Assembly: GCA_002298145.1 (NCBI GenBank)
Contig: DBMP01000022.1
Location: forward strand, 1-64,000
Direction of reading: 5' to 3'
Source: Spartobacteria bacterium UBA695
Lineage (GTDB): Bacteria > Verrucomicrobiota > Verrucomicrobiia > Chthoniobacterales > Chthoniobacteraceae
Length of the DNA: 64,000 nucleotides
Part shown: positions 18,491 to 26,739 of the stretch, piece by piece
How the letters are laid out: every line of letters starts with the position of its first letter
Position numbering within the stretch: position 1 is the first letter of the stretch
Position numbers and translations under genes: made by a program
Notes under the pieces: generated by a model
Databases searched by the model: none
What the model was told of the DNA's origin: nothing
What the model saw: the letters and a program-made list of their open reading frames with translations, nothing else

Positions 18491-19342
18491 ATGCCCACGT
18501 CAACCCTAGGTGCAGCTTACCGCAACCGGCCCCGCGAATTTCTCGGTAACCGTTTCGTCTACGCGGTGATCAGTTCCCGCGCCCGGGGGCTCACCATTGG
18601 TGTTAACATGAACCCCAACCAGGCGTGTAACTACGGCTGTCCGTACTGCGAAGTTGTGCGCACCGGGGAAATGGCTGACGCCAAGATCGACCTGAAGGTC
18701 CTCACGCGGGAGCTCATCCACGTCGTCGCCCTTGCCCAGTGCGGGCGCATCAAAGAGCTGAAGCAATTCGCCGCCTGTCCCGACGAACTCCTGACCCTCA
18801 AAAACGTCGCCCTGAGCGGCGACGGCGAGCCGAGCCTCGTCTCCAATTTCGACGAAATCGTCAAAGAAGTCCTCGTCATCCGCCACCTGCTTTCGCATTT
18901 CAAAGTCGTCGTCATCACCAACGGCTCCGGCTTGCACCGCCCCAGCGTCCAGCGGGGGATCGACCGCCTCGGGCCCGAGGACGAAGTCTGGATCAAGCTC
19001 GACGCCGGGACCCAGGCCGCCACCACCCGCATCAACGGCCCCCAGGCGAACCTCGAAACGACGCTGAAAAACATCCTCGCCATCGCTCAGAAGCGCCCCG
19101 TCGTCATCCAGAGCCTCTTCTTCATCCATCAGGACATCGCCCCGTCTGAGGAGGAGATCACCGCCTATATCGCCCGGCTCAACGAGCTGAAAGCCGCGGG
19201 CGCGCAGATTTCCTCCGTCCAGGTCTACTCGGCCTGCCGTCCCTCCGCCAAGCCGGGCTGCAAACACCTCCCCCTGGCCCAGATCTCCGGTATCGCCCGG
19301 CGCGTCCGGGAGGAAACCGGCATCAACGCCGAGGTCTTCTAG
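18491..19342 (+). CDS. radical SAM domain protein
   Basis: The 283-residue protein has the 4Fe-4S cysteine motif CNYGCPYC (CX3CX2C) near residue 46, which binds the cluster that cleaves S-adenosylmethionine. Further radical SAM landmarks follow: GDGEPSL near 115 for the SAM amino group, and VVITNGSG in the barrel. A further Cys pair occurs near the end (SACRPSAKPGCKH). No signal peptide or membrane segment is seen. The neighbours are unrelated, so the substrate remains unknown. The family call is firm; the reaction is not. Confidence 0.85.
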   Translation: MPTSTLGAAYRNRPREFLGNRFVYAVISSRARGLTIGVNMNPNQACNYGCPYCEVVRTGEMADAKIDLKVLTRELIHVVALAQCGRIKELKQFAACPDELLTLKNVALSGDGEPSLVSNFDEIVKEVLVIRHLLSHFKVVVITNGSGLHRPSVQRGIDRLGPEDEVWIKLDAGTQAATTRINGPQANLETTLKNILAIAQKRPVVIQSLFFIHQDIAPSEEEITAYIARLNELKAAGAQISSVQVYSACRPSAKPGCKHLPLAQISGIARRVREETGINAEVF

Positions 19343-19364
19343 GCCGCCCCCGCAGAAAAAGCCT

Positions 19365-20210
19365 CTAGCTTTCCAGAAACGCGAGCAGATCGGCGTTGAA
19401 CTGCTCCCGGTGCGTGGTGCTCAGCCCATGCGGCGCTCCGGGGTAGATTTTCAGCTTCGCATCGCGGACCAGTTGCGCCGTTTTCCGGGCCGAAGCGTCG
19501 ATGGGCACGATCTGGTCATCATCGCCGTGCAGGATCAGCGTCGGCACGTCAATGCGCTTGAGATCCTCCGTGAAGTCCGTCTCGGAAAACGCCTTGATGC
19601 AATCCAGCGCCCCCTTCAAGCCCACCTGCATCGACCAAAGCCAGAACGCATCCCGCACCCCCTCCGAGACCTTCGCCCCCGGCCGGTTGTATCCGTAAAA
19701 AGGCAGACTCAGGTCTTTGTAAAACTGCGAGCGGTCGGCGGCCACCCCCGCGCGGATCGCGTCAAACACCGCGAGCGGCAGCCCGCCGGGATTCGCCTCC
19801 GTCTGGAGCATCAGCGGAGGCACCGCCCCCAGCAGCACCACCTTGGCCACGCGCCCCGTGCCATGGCGGCCGAGATAGCGGGCCACCTCGCCCCCGCCCG
19901 TCGAATGCCCCACCAGCGTCACGTCCTTCAAGTCCAGCGTTTCGATCAGCGTCCCGAGATCATCCGCATAAGTATCCATATCATTGCCGCTCCACGGCTG
20001 GCTGGAGCGCCCATGGCCCCGGCGGTCGTGCGCGATGCCCCGGTACCCCCGCGAGGCCAGGAAAACGAGCTGATCATCCCAGACATCCGCATTCAGCGGC
20101 CAGCCGTGGGAGAAAACCACCGGGTGGCCCGAGCCCCAGTCCTTGTAAAAAAGCTCAATGGGACGGGAATTCTCCTCGCCGACCGTGATGAAAGACGTAG
20201 TGGGTTTCAT
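19365..20210 (-). CDS. alpha/beta hydrolase, non-haem chloroperoxidase-like
   Basis: The 281-residue protein fits the length of cofactor-free haloperoxidases and related esterases. It has the oxyanion segment SHGWPLNADVWD near 38, the nucleophile elbow GHSTGGG near 102, the acid Asp in LHGDDDQIVPI near 228, and the catalytic His in APHGLS near 258. Such proteins hydrolyse esters and can form peracids; in vivo substrates are rarely known. The ATG at 20210 (MKPTTSFITV) matches the family start; an upstream frame to 20288 would overlap the sodA terminator region. It is tail-to-tail with the radical SAM gene. Confidence 0.87.
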   Translation of the reverse strand: MKPTTSFITVGEENSRPIELFYKDWGSGHPVVFSHGWPLNADVWDDQLVFLASRGYRGIAHDRRGHGRSSQPWSGNDMDTYADDLGTLIETLDLKDVTLVGHSTGGGEVARYLGRHGTGRVAKVVLLGAVPPLMLQTEANPGGLPLAVFDAIRAGVAADRSQFYKDLSLPFYGYNRPGAKVSEGVRDAFWLWSMQVGLKGALDCIKAFSETDFTEDLKRIDVPTLILHGDDDQIVPIDASARKTAQLVRDAKLKIYPGAPHGLSTTHREQFNADLLAFLES

Positions 20211-20263
20211 AAAGTTTCTGCTCCTCGGGGAGAAATCGATTTTGGAGCGCGGCCCGTCCCCAG

Positions 20264-20298
20264 CAAAAAAAGCGGCTCCGTCTTTCAACGGAGCCGCT
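20264..20298 (-). terminator. intrinsic terminator of the superoxide dismutase gene
   Basis: A 10-bp perfect stem AGCGGCTCCG/CGGAGCCGCT (20271-20280 and 20289-20298) is followed on the minus strand by seven T (complement of 20264-20270). It lies just past the leftward sodA stop. Confidence 0.88.
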
Positions 20299-20325
20299 CT
20301 CCTTCTTCTTAACCGCCCGGAATTG

Positions 20326-20952
20326 TTACTTAACCGCCGCCGCGTAGAGCCCCTCCACGACCGGCCAGTTCACCACATTCCACCAAGCCTTGAGGTAATC
20401 AGGGCGGCGGTTTTGGTATTTGAGATAGTAAGCGTGCTCCCAGACGTCCACCCCGAGAATCGGAGTGCCCGTCTCCTCAGCCACCCCCTTCATCAGCGGA
20501 TTATCCTGATTCGGAGTCGAGGAGATAAAAAGTGACTTGTCCGGCTTTACCGCGAGCCAGGCCCAGCCGCTGCCAAAGCGAGTCGTCGCCGCGGCTTGGA
20601 ACTTCTCCTGGAACGCCTCAAAGCTCCCAAACGTGGCATCAATCGCCGCCGCCAGCGCCCCCGAGGGCTTGCCCCCCGCGTTGGGCCCCATAATGGTCCA
20701 AAAAAACGAGTGATTCCAATGTCCCCCGCCATTATTGCGAACCGCCGTGCGGATTCCCTCAGGAACCGCCGCGAGATCCGTGATCAGCTCCTCCACGGAC
20801 TTCGCCTGCTCCGGCTTGTCCTTCACGGCATTGTTGAGATTCGCCACATAAGCCGCGTGATGCTTATCGTGGTGAATTTCCATTGTCAGCGCATCCACAT
20901 AAGGTTCGAGTGCGTCGTTGGAATACGGAAGTGCGGGTAATTGATAAGCCAT
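20326..20952 (-). CDS. sodA: superoxide dismutase (Mn-type by motif)
   Basis: This 208-residue enzyme converts superoxide to peroxide and oxygen in the cytoplasm. Metal ligands are visible: His in EIHHDKHHAAY near residue 27, His in GGGHWNHSFFW near 80, and Asp and His in DVWEHAYY near 166-170. The motifs GGGHWNHSFFW and NQDNPLM favour the manganese type over iron, although the metal should be treated as likely rather than proved. There is no signal peptide. It is monocistronic with its own terminator, and is divergent from ssrA. Confidence 0.94.
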   Translation of the reverse strand: MAYQLPALPYSNDALEPYVDALTMEIHHDKHHAAYVANLNNAVKDKPEQAKSVEELITDLAAVPEGIRTAVRNNGGGHWNHSFFWTIMGPNAGGKPSGALAAAIDATFGSFEAFQEKFQAAATTRFGSGWAWLAVKPDKSLFISSTPNQDNPLMKGVAEETGTPILGVDVWEHAYYLKYQNRRPDYLKAWWNVVNWPVVEGLYAAAVK

Positions 20953-21094
20953 AACAGGTATTGGATAAACTTTACATTAGCGATGCTGTGGGAAGAGGCG
21001 AGGGAAGTCAACTACAAAAATGCGAATGAGTCTCATTTTCATAATCGAAGAACGGGGCTGGTTTGGCGGTGAAGAAAGAGCCGAAAGGGGGAGC

Positions 21095-21122
21095 TTGCAA
21101 AGTGAGCGAAGGGAGGTAGATT
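21095..21122 (+). promoter_or_regulatory. possible promoter of ssrA
   Basis: TTGCAA at 21095-21100 and TAGATT at 21117-21122 are separated by 16 nt and resemble sigma-70 -35 and -10 boxes. They lie about 20 nt upstream of the mature tmRNA 5' end. This is from position and partial match only. Confidence 0.4.
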
Positions 21123-21141
21123 AAGGGGACTTCGCAAAAAT

Positions 21142-21495
21142 GGGGGCGTACTGGTTTCGACTCCAAGTTTGAGACGTATGTTGCATGTCGAGGATGGTTC
21201 GTTGGCCTCGTAAATAACCGAACCAAACAAATAAATGCTGAGACTGAAGAACTCGCTCTCGCGGCTTAATTAGACCGTGACGCTTTCACCGGACGCCTGC
21301 TGCGGATGGAAGCGACGACAGCAGGCTGGCTCTAGGGTGGGGTGACCGCGCCCGAGAGTGAGATTCATTTCGTGGCCGCTCGAAAGCCGGACGCGCGTTG
21401 GTTCGCAGCCGTCGTTCTAAATTAAAAGCCAAATACACATGTAGTGACAGACGGCTTTGATTTGAAGGACAGGGGTTCAACTCCCCTCGCCTCCA
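21142..21495 (+). ncRNA. ssrA: transfer-messenger RNA (tmRNA)
   Basis: tmRNA rescues stalled ribosomes and tags the broken product for proteolysis. The 5' end GGGGGCG (21142-21148) pairs with CGCCTCC (21488-21494), followed by discriminator A at 21495; CCA is not encoded. The T-arm TTCAA segment and the stem around it lie at 21471-21487. The tag reading frame runs from resume codon GCT at 21237 to TAA at 21267-21269 and gives AETEELALAA, so the tag with its charged Ala is AAETEELALAA, the same length as that of E. coli. The 3' end is used as the attachment site of the downstream island, and the gene has stayed functional. Confidence 0.93.
21473..21492. repeat. left attachment repeat in the 3' end of ssrA
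   Basis: The 20 bp GGGTTCAACTCCCCTCGCCT (T-arm and acceptor stem of tmRNA) are repeated exactly at 30035-30054. With a tyrosine recombinase directly downstream, these are the likely att sites of an island of about 8.6 kb. Confidence 0.85.
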
Positions 21496-21629
21496 CTTTT
21501 CAAAATGATCGCGAAACGATCTTAAGTGGGTGTCTTACAAGGGGTTGTAGCGCGGTCGGCAAAACCCATTAAGTCGGGTGCAGGGGTGTTTCGGGTGGCC
21601 TATTTGTGCATAAAGTGCATATTGGAACC

Positions 21630-22958
21630 ATGGCAGCCAAGCGCCCTGGAGTCCCCCTCCAATTTCCAATCACCGTCGAAAAGAACGGACGGATCGGCCA
21701 CGTCTCGCTTTGGAAGTCGGGGGTGTATGGGACCTATTTCCGCTTTGGGGGAAAAGCCCGGCGCAACAGTTTCGCCACCCTTGAGGGGGCAACGGCATTC
21801 CTCGAATCCGAGTTCACGAGGCTAGACAACAACCAGGCCAACAGCACCACGCTCCACCCCGCGCGGCACGAGCTAAGGGTATACCACGAACTGGAGGAGC
21901 TTTTGCGAGAACGCTCCAACGGGGCAACCCTCCATGACGCGGTCGACTACTACCTGATGAACCATGAGCAGAACAGGCTCAAGCCCCGCTCGGTTGATGA
22001 ATGCGTTCAGAAGCTCATCGAGGCCCAGGAGGCACGCAATCTAAGCCCTGGGTACATTGAGACGCTCAAGAAGCATCTCAGAAAATTCCGCTCCCACTTC
22101 AAGGGGGACATCCACCGGATTTCGCCAGAGGAACTCGAGAAGTGGCTCGCCACGACATACCCGGGGCCGAAGACGCGCAAAAATGTTAGGGGCTCCCTAG
22201 TCACGTTGTTCAAATATGCCCGAGATACCCTCAACGCCATCCCTCCGGGAAATACGGCGCCCGAGAAATTCAAAGCGCCCGTGACCGACAAGCAGAAAGA
22301 GGAGGATGTCGAGATCTATCTGGTCGAGGAATACCAAAGGCTGCTTTGTGGGGCCATCGAACACGACGTCCTCCTTATTCCCGCCCTGGCGACCGGCGGC
22401 TTCGGGGGGCTCCGGCCCGCCGAGATCCATGGGGAGAAGGCCCGCTACGAGCCGATCCACTGGGATGCGTTCAAGTGGAACACCCCAACGCCCACGCCCA
22501 CCCGAAAAAAGGGGTTTAAGACCCAGGGGACCCTGGACGTCAAAAACCAAAAGGTGCGGAATATCAAGACCCGCCATTTGCCCATATATGCGGTGTTGTC
22601 TGCCTGGCTGGAACCCTTCAAGTGCATGGAGGGGAGAGTCTGGCCGCTGGGGGCTTCCTACAACCACAGGCTCCGGCGACTGGTCGACAAGCTCAACAAG
22701 GAGGCTAGCGATACACAGAGGCCGCTGAAGGTCGTGGCTGACGGCCTCAGGCACAGTTACGCTAGCTACAGGATCCGGCACCTGAAAAACGATCTCAATT
22801 TGCTGGCCGCAGAAATGGGGAACAGCCCCGAGGAGATCATAGGGCACTACAAAAAAGACGTGACCGACCAGGATGCGGATCGATGGTTTTCGCTGATGCC
22901 GCCGCCGGATTACGCGGAAAAAATTGCGGCGGCCCTGAAGCTACGGCTGCTCGCGTGA
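21630..22958 (+). CDS. int: tyrosine recombinase (site-specific integrase)
   Basis: The 442-residue protein should catalyse integration and excision at the tmRNA 3' end. A SAM-like core-binding domain lies near residues 95-195. In the catalytic domain the first Arg is in GLRPAE near 259, the second in DGLRHS near 373, where the usual first His of HxxR is Asp, and the nucleophile Tyr is in IIGHYKK near 406. The box MGNSPEEIIGHY is typical of integrases in Verrucomicrobia and Planctomycetes. The ATG at 21630 (MAAKRPGVP) is preferred over a GTG at 21606. It starts 135 nt from the tmRNA end and reads away from it. Confidence 0.9.
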   Translation: MAAKRPGVPLQFPITVEKNGRIGHVSLWKSGVYGTYFRFGGKARRNSFATLEGATAFLESEFTRLDNNQANSTTLHPARHELRVYHELEELLRERSNGATLHDAVDYYLMNHEQNRLKPRSVDECVQKLIEAQEARNLSPGYIETLKKHLRKFRSHFKGDIHRISPEELEKWLATTYPGPKTRKNVRGSLVTLFKYARDTLNAIPPGNTAPEKFKAPVTDKQKEEDVEIYLVEEYQRLLCGAIEHDVLLIPALATGGFGGLRPAEIHGEKARYEPIHWDAFKWNTPTPTPTRKKGFKTQGTLDVKNQKVRNIKTRHLPIYAVLSAWLEPFKCMEGRVWPLGASYNHRLRRLVDKLNKEASDTQRPLKVVADGLRHSYASYRIRHLKNDLNLLAAEMGNSPEEIIGHYKKDVTDQDADRWFSLMPPPDYAEKIAAALKLRLLA

Positions 22959-23430
22959 TTTCGTCTCGTAAAGACGGACCCATAAATCGAGTTCCGACCT
23001 TTTGAAGAGGAGCTTCGGCATGTAAGGAAGCTCTATGCCAAACCGGATGTCTTTCCCCTTGGTAATAAGTTGCGACGCGGGAAAATACGGGTTAACGACA
23101 GCCCCGGCAGATGTTTCCGCCGTCACCCGCATAATTCCAGAAGCGGTGCAGCCAATCACATAGTCCGTGTCCGCCTGCGCAATTGGCGAATAGGAACCCA
23201 ATTCGAATTCCCGGAGGATCATCGAACCCTTCCTCTTTCAGCTTCGGAATGACGATCTTGTCGACAAAATAGCGAATCATCGAAGCGCAATTCAGAGCAT
23301 CAATTACTCCGTTTTCGGGTGGACGGTCCACTCCTCCAAAATAGGCCATTACCGAATCCCCCTGCAGACGATGGACGTGGCCGTCGAAAGCCTGCGCGAT
23401 TTCGATATCCAAGCGATGGCTTTCCGCAGA
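22941..23430 (-). pseudogene. broken Pycsar-type nucleotidyl cyclase (PycC-like) fragment
   Basis: The first frame (to 23412 and just beyond) reads HRLQGDSVMAYFGG, ALNCASMIRYFVDKI and PPGIRIGF. These match the middle of class III nucleotidyl cyclases of the Pycsar type, which make cCMP or cUMP after phage infection. Near 23185-23205 the homology jumps to another frame that reads DTDYVIGCTASGIMRV and runs to a stop at 22941, so there is a frameshift. The N-terminal third, with the first metal-binding Asp, is missing, and the homology begins right where the effector gene ends. A deletion joining the two genes plus a frameshift explains this. It overlaps the integrase end by 18 nt. Confidence 0.65.
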
Positions 23431-23951
23431 TTGGAAAACTTACCGTTAAGCCCAACCGCCAGTGCGTGGGCTTGGTGAGCCAGGTCTTCCGTCCGGGATT
23501 CGGCGTTGGACTGGTTCAAACATGTAATGAAGTTTTCTGGGGAGTCGTGTTCCGCGACGTGACCAAAAAAGACGGTCGAATGATAGATTCCGGGGTGCTT
23601 CGGAGAACTGAGAAACGGGTTGACCACCCGGAATGTCAGCCACGTCGAAACAATGCATCCGGCGGCAAGCAATACGAGGGCGAAGCCTGCAATCCATGCA
23701 GGCCAGGAATTCTGGTCCAGTGGGCTTGTAATATCTCTCCACTTCAGAAGTCCTCCTCCAAGCAGCGCCGAATTAAAAGCGATGAGGAATGCGGCTTTCG
23801 CATTGGTTGAGCCAATGTAGAAGTCAAACCTCTGAATCGTTCTCCACAGATGGTCGGAAAGCCCGGCCTCTCGGTCACCAAGCTCTTGACCATGATTCTG
23901 CCGTTCGGTTTCTTCAAGTGCGGATTGCTTTGGTACGGGCAATTTGCTCAC
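23349..23951 (-). CDS. Pycsar-type transmembrane effector (PycTM, DUF5706-like), 3' end altered
   Basis: The 200-residue protein starts with a polar helix, then RFDFYIGSTNAKAAFLIAFNSALL near residues 41-64, the hallmark of the PycTM effector domain. Two membrane segments are seen, about 50-69 and 85-106. The segment STVFFGHVA and the closing helix EDLAHQAHALAVGLNGKFSNLRKA are also typical. In working Pycsar, cyclic pyrimidine nucleotides make this protein disrupt the inner membrane and stop phage growth. The last 24 residues after LRKA look like cyclase sequence read in the wrong frame, so the native C-terminus is lost. It follows the DUF3892 gene by 10 nt. Confidence 0.7.
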   Translation of the reverse strand: MSKLPVPKQSALEETERQNHGQELGDREAGLSDHLWRTIQRFDFYIGSTNAKAAFLIAFNSALLGGGLLKWRDITSPLDQNSWPAWIAGFALVLLAAGCIVSTWLTFRVVNPFLSSPKHPGIYHSTVFFGHVAEHDSPENFITCLNQSNAESRTEDLAHQAHALAVGLNGKFSNLRKAIAWISKSRRLSTATSIVCRGIR

Positions 23952-23961
23952 GGCTGGTTAA

Positions 23962-24264
23962 TTAGGCGATAATCTGGCAGGAGCCGTTGCATTCAGCCAA
24001 CGAGAGAAGGTTATTGTTCCACTTTCCATCCGCGTGCGTACGGAGGAATGGGACCTTTCCGGCTTCCCGAACTACTGCGACATAAGCCCTTTTCCCGGTG
24101 ACTCGATCCATCGTGAAAAACCGCTCCTCCTTCGAGTCGATTCGGGCAATTACGCTCTCCCGAGTCAGCATCCATTTACCGGCGATGTTGCCGAGATGGG
24201 TGATATGTTCGTGGGGGCTGAAACGGTCGGGCTTCACAACGCAGGTAATCTCAAATTCTTTCAT
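23962..24264 (-). CDS. DUF3892 domain protein
   Basis: This 100-residue protein matches the small DUF3892 family: an N-terminal strand EFEITCVV, HEHITHLGN near residue 20, a strand with Tyr and Val (RAYVAVVRE), and the closing signature FLRTHADGKWNNNLLSLAEC. Family function is unknown. The ATG at 24264 (MKEFEIT) is preferred to 24303. It is the first gene of a leftward unit with the Pycsar-type effector and the cyclase fragment, and is divergent from the LysR gene across 92 nt. The context hints at a defence role, which is inference. Confidence 0.75.
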   Translation of the reverse strand: MKEFEITCVVKPDRFSPHEHITHLGNIAGKWMLTRESVIARIDSKEERFFTMDRVTGKRAYVAVVREAGKVPFLRTHADGKWNNNLLSLAECNGSCQIIA

Positions 24265-24356
24265 GGCTGGTCTTCTGTTTGGGTTCGGGTGCGATAATCC
24301 CAAAAGAACTGAGTTGTTGCTATGGCGAAGACTGCAGGATACTGTACTAACCAGTC

Positions 24357-25253
24357 ATGTTTGAAGACCTCTTTTCCAAGGCAGGATTGTCTCTTGATCG
24401 GCTGCGGATGCTGTGCGAGGTGGCCGAGGCTGGCGGTATTTCGCGAGCGGCGCCTGGCGACCCCACTCGACAGAGCCAGATCAGTCGCCAATTGAAGGAA
24501 CTGGAAGACTTCTTCGAAACTGAATTAACCCGACGACGGGGTAAGGGGATGGAACTTACGGAAGCTGGCGAGGATCTCGCACGGCATGCAAGAGAGACAC
24601 TCCTTGGCCTGCAAGATTTTCGACTCCGATGGACTGACCGGCCCCAGATGTTTTCAATTGGGGCGGGGGATAGCCTCCTGGAGTGGCTGGTCGTCCCGAA
24701 TATTGCTGGAGTTGGTCTCAACGCGACCTTCAGGCTCCGAAACCTCCGAACGCGCGCGATTGTTTCGAGCTTGCAGGATTTGAGCCTTGATTTTGGGCTT
24801 ATCCGAAAAAACTCGGAGAGGTCCCCGTTGAAATACCATCCGCTTGGGACCCTTGAATACGCCCTCTACTGCCCAAAGGCGATTTATAATAAGTGCGGCA
24901 AGACCGACCTGCTGCAAGTCCTTCAAACGGCGCCACTGGCATTACTGGACAGCGATGGAGATTTCATGCGTGACTTTAACGCTTGGATACAGAAGAACCG
25001 GGCTCTGCTTTCGGTCAAACTGGCGTGTGACTCCTTGCCAAAAGCCCTATGCGCTCTCAAGACGGGACGCTATGCCGCCGTTTTGCCGACGATTGCCGCC
25101 CACGAGCTTCCTTCCAGTGAGTATGCAAAGGTTGCGCTGCCATCAAAGATAGGGTCTCGAGTGATTTGTTTGGCTTGGAATCCACGTACTTTGCGGCTCC
25201 GCAGCCTGGCGCCCAAGGTTGCCGATTTTCTTACTGAGAAGCTCAGATTCTAG
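24357..25253 (+). CDS. LysR-family transcriptional regulator
   Basis: The 298-residue protein has an N-terminal winged helix-turn-helix (LRMLCEVAEAGGISRAA, then QSQISRQLKELEDFF) and a C-terminal effector domain of two lobes. The usual A-E-L-H positions of LysR are altered (GDPTRQSQISRQ in place of L.xSQPAVS), so it is a divergent member. It is divergent from the DUF3892-Pycsar unit and may control that promoter, as LysR proteins commonly regulate the neighbouring divergent gene. Ligand unknown. Confidence 0.85.
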   Translation: MFEDLFSKAGLSLDRLRMLCEVAEAGGISRAAPGDPTRQSQISRQLKELEDFFETELTRRRGKGMELTEAGEDLARHARETLLGLQDFRLRWTDRPQMFSIGAGDSLLEWLVVPNIAGVGLNATFRLRNLRTRAIVSSLQDLSLDFGLIRKNSERSPLKYHPLGTLEYALYCPKAIYNKCGKTDLLQVLQTAPLALLDSDGDFMRDFNAWIQKNRALLSVKLACDSLPKALCALKTGRYAAVLPTIAAHELPSSEYAKVALPSKIGSRVICLAWNPRTLRLRSLAPKVADFLTEKLRF

Positions 25254-25623
25254 GGGCGATATCAGTGTTTTCTATGATCTGGGCGCGTCTTCCCGCGACA
25301 GAGCCTGAATTTCGGAAGCCCGGTTTCGGCCCTCAAACCGCCCCGTCTCAGATTCCGGCAGATCCAAGCATCGAGGCGTTGTTACATGTTCGACAAAGGA
25401 CCCGCCACAAATTGTCAGGTCCGAAATTCGGAGAGGAACTCGGTCTCGGTGATGTCGCGGCGCAGGGCAGACTTGAAACTCCAATCACAACCGGTAAGGC
25501 AGGTTCTAACCCCCTGCGCCTGGATGAAAGAGGAGATTCTTGACGTATCGTTTCGGCCAGCAGACTTGCTTGGCATGTTGTTTTTTTCATATTCGTATGC
25601 TCGGATGTGCGCGGGCCGACCGC
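25254..25623. other. 370-bp gap inside the island
   Basis: The gap between the LysR stop and the end of the DUF790 fragment has short open frames on both strands, but none resembles a known protein. I see no strong hairpin. It may be residue of deleted genes. Confidence 0.4.
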
Positions 25624-26061
25624 TTAGCGAGTCGTTTCGCGGAGCGCGGCGAGCACGGATTCCACGCTGAGAGCCTTTCGCAATTCCAGGAGGCGGACTC
25701 CCAGCCCCAGGAAATGGCTGGCATTCCTTGCGCGCACGGCGAGGATGATCTCCCTGTCGGCGAACAGTTCCAAGGTCTTGCGCTTCTGCTTGAAATAGGC
25801 TTGCGTCCAGAAACCGGCGATTTCTAGGAATACGCGCCGTCCGCTTTGGTGAAGGAGCACAAAATCAGGAAAGAAGCAGTGCTGCCCGGAGTGAAGCACC
25901 TCCGACTCCCAGACGAAGCGGCTTGCGTCTGCCCCGGATTTGCTGCCAAACCGATGGTAAGCGCGAAGCCATTTCTTCTTGTGGGGCGCTTGTCCTGCGA
26001 CAGGATGGCCAGCTATCTTGCGCTCTATGGAAACTCGGCGGCTTTGATTCCACTGGTCCAG
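25624..26061 (-). pseudogene. 3' fragment of a DUF790-type nuclease gene
   Basis: Read on the minus strand, an open frame without a usable upstream start runs from a stop at 26062-26064 to a stop at 25624. Its translation contains GQHCFFPDFVLLHQSGRRVF, LEIAGFWTQAYFKQK and ELFADREIILAV, the C-terminal nuclease-like core of DUF790 proteins (Bax1-like partners of XPB-type helicases). The part before residue 40 has no family match, and the helicase gene is absent. A GTG at 25899 could start a 91-residue product, but it would lack most of the protein. It is probably a remnant. Confidence 0.55.
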
Positions 26062-26300
26062 TTATCCGAGGCAACGTTACTGCTCGCAACATCGTTCTCG
26101 TGGCTGCAAGTTATTTTGGCGCAAACTCTTGCCGCTATACCATACCTTTACGCCTGCATCTTTTCATACCATCTCATTAACACGTTTCCATACCATCATT
26201 GTTTGTGCGGGAGGAAATGGAGGTTGATTGGAAGAACCCGCAGGGCGGCAAAGGGAACTTGTCCTGATCTCTTCCCCCTGTTGAGCAAACGAAGAACGAT

Positions 26301-26324
26301 CCTTGCTTATGCACTATTCTCCCC
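26301..26324 (+). repeat. left terminal inverted repeat of the IS1595-type element
   Basis: 24 bp, beginning CCTTGCTTATGCAC and ending TTCTCCCC, perfectly inverted at 27307-27330. Confidence 0.85.
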
Positions 26325-26620
26325 TTGCCCTAAAAATCGGCTAAATTATGATGACCGCCATGGCAGCGGCGCGAAATTCCTGTTCCTGGCCAAGTGGCCC
26401 GCCGGATTTGCCTGCCCTCGATGTAAGAACGGCGAATATCATGGCAAGAGCCGAGGACGTTTTGCGTGCAAGGTGTGCAAGCACGAAACCACCATTCAAT
26501 GTGGCACCTTGTTTGAGGGCACTAACAAGCCGCTCAGGTGGTGGTTGCACACACTTTGGTGCCTTACGGGGCAGAAGAATGGAGTAAGCGCCTTCGGCCT
26601 ATACAGGATTATGGGCTTTG
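26325..26620 (+). pseudogene. truncated IS1595-family transposase (zinc-ribbon N-terminus)
   Basis: The translated frame contains FLAKWPAGFACPRC, then CKVCKHETTIQCGTLFEG, KPLRWWLHTLWCL and GVSAFGLYRIMGFG. This is the N-terminal zinc-binding region of IS1595 transposases (Pfam zinc-ribbon type), with both CxxC pairs kept. Homology stops near 26620, and the DDE catalytic core is missing. There is no good in-frame start codon after the left inverted repeat. A longer open frame from 25846 to 26802 merely runs through this region and is not a real gene. Confidence 0.7.
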
Positions 26621-26739
26621 GCCGACTGCTAGAATTATGCCTGCTAGAGTCCGGTCTTTCCTACAAGACGATCAGGGACAGGAAGCGAAATACTAAGCAA
26701 TCCACAGCCACAGAACCAAAATTGGACGGCAAAATCCGC

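Noticed and set aside
21496..21629. Terminator right after ssrA
   Set aside because: A small hairpin GATCG/CGATC at 21507-21521 exists, but no T-run follows, and this DNA belongs to the island.
22941..23951. A working Pycsar system
   Set aside because: The cyclase lacks its N-terminal third and is frameshifted, so no second messenger can be made from this locus.
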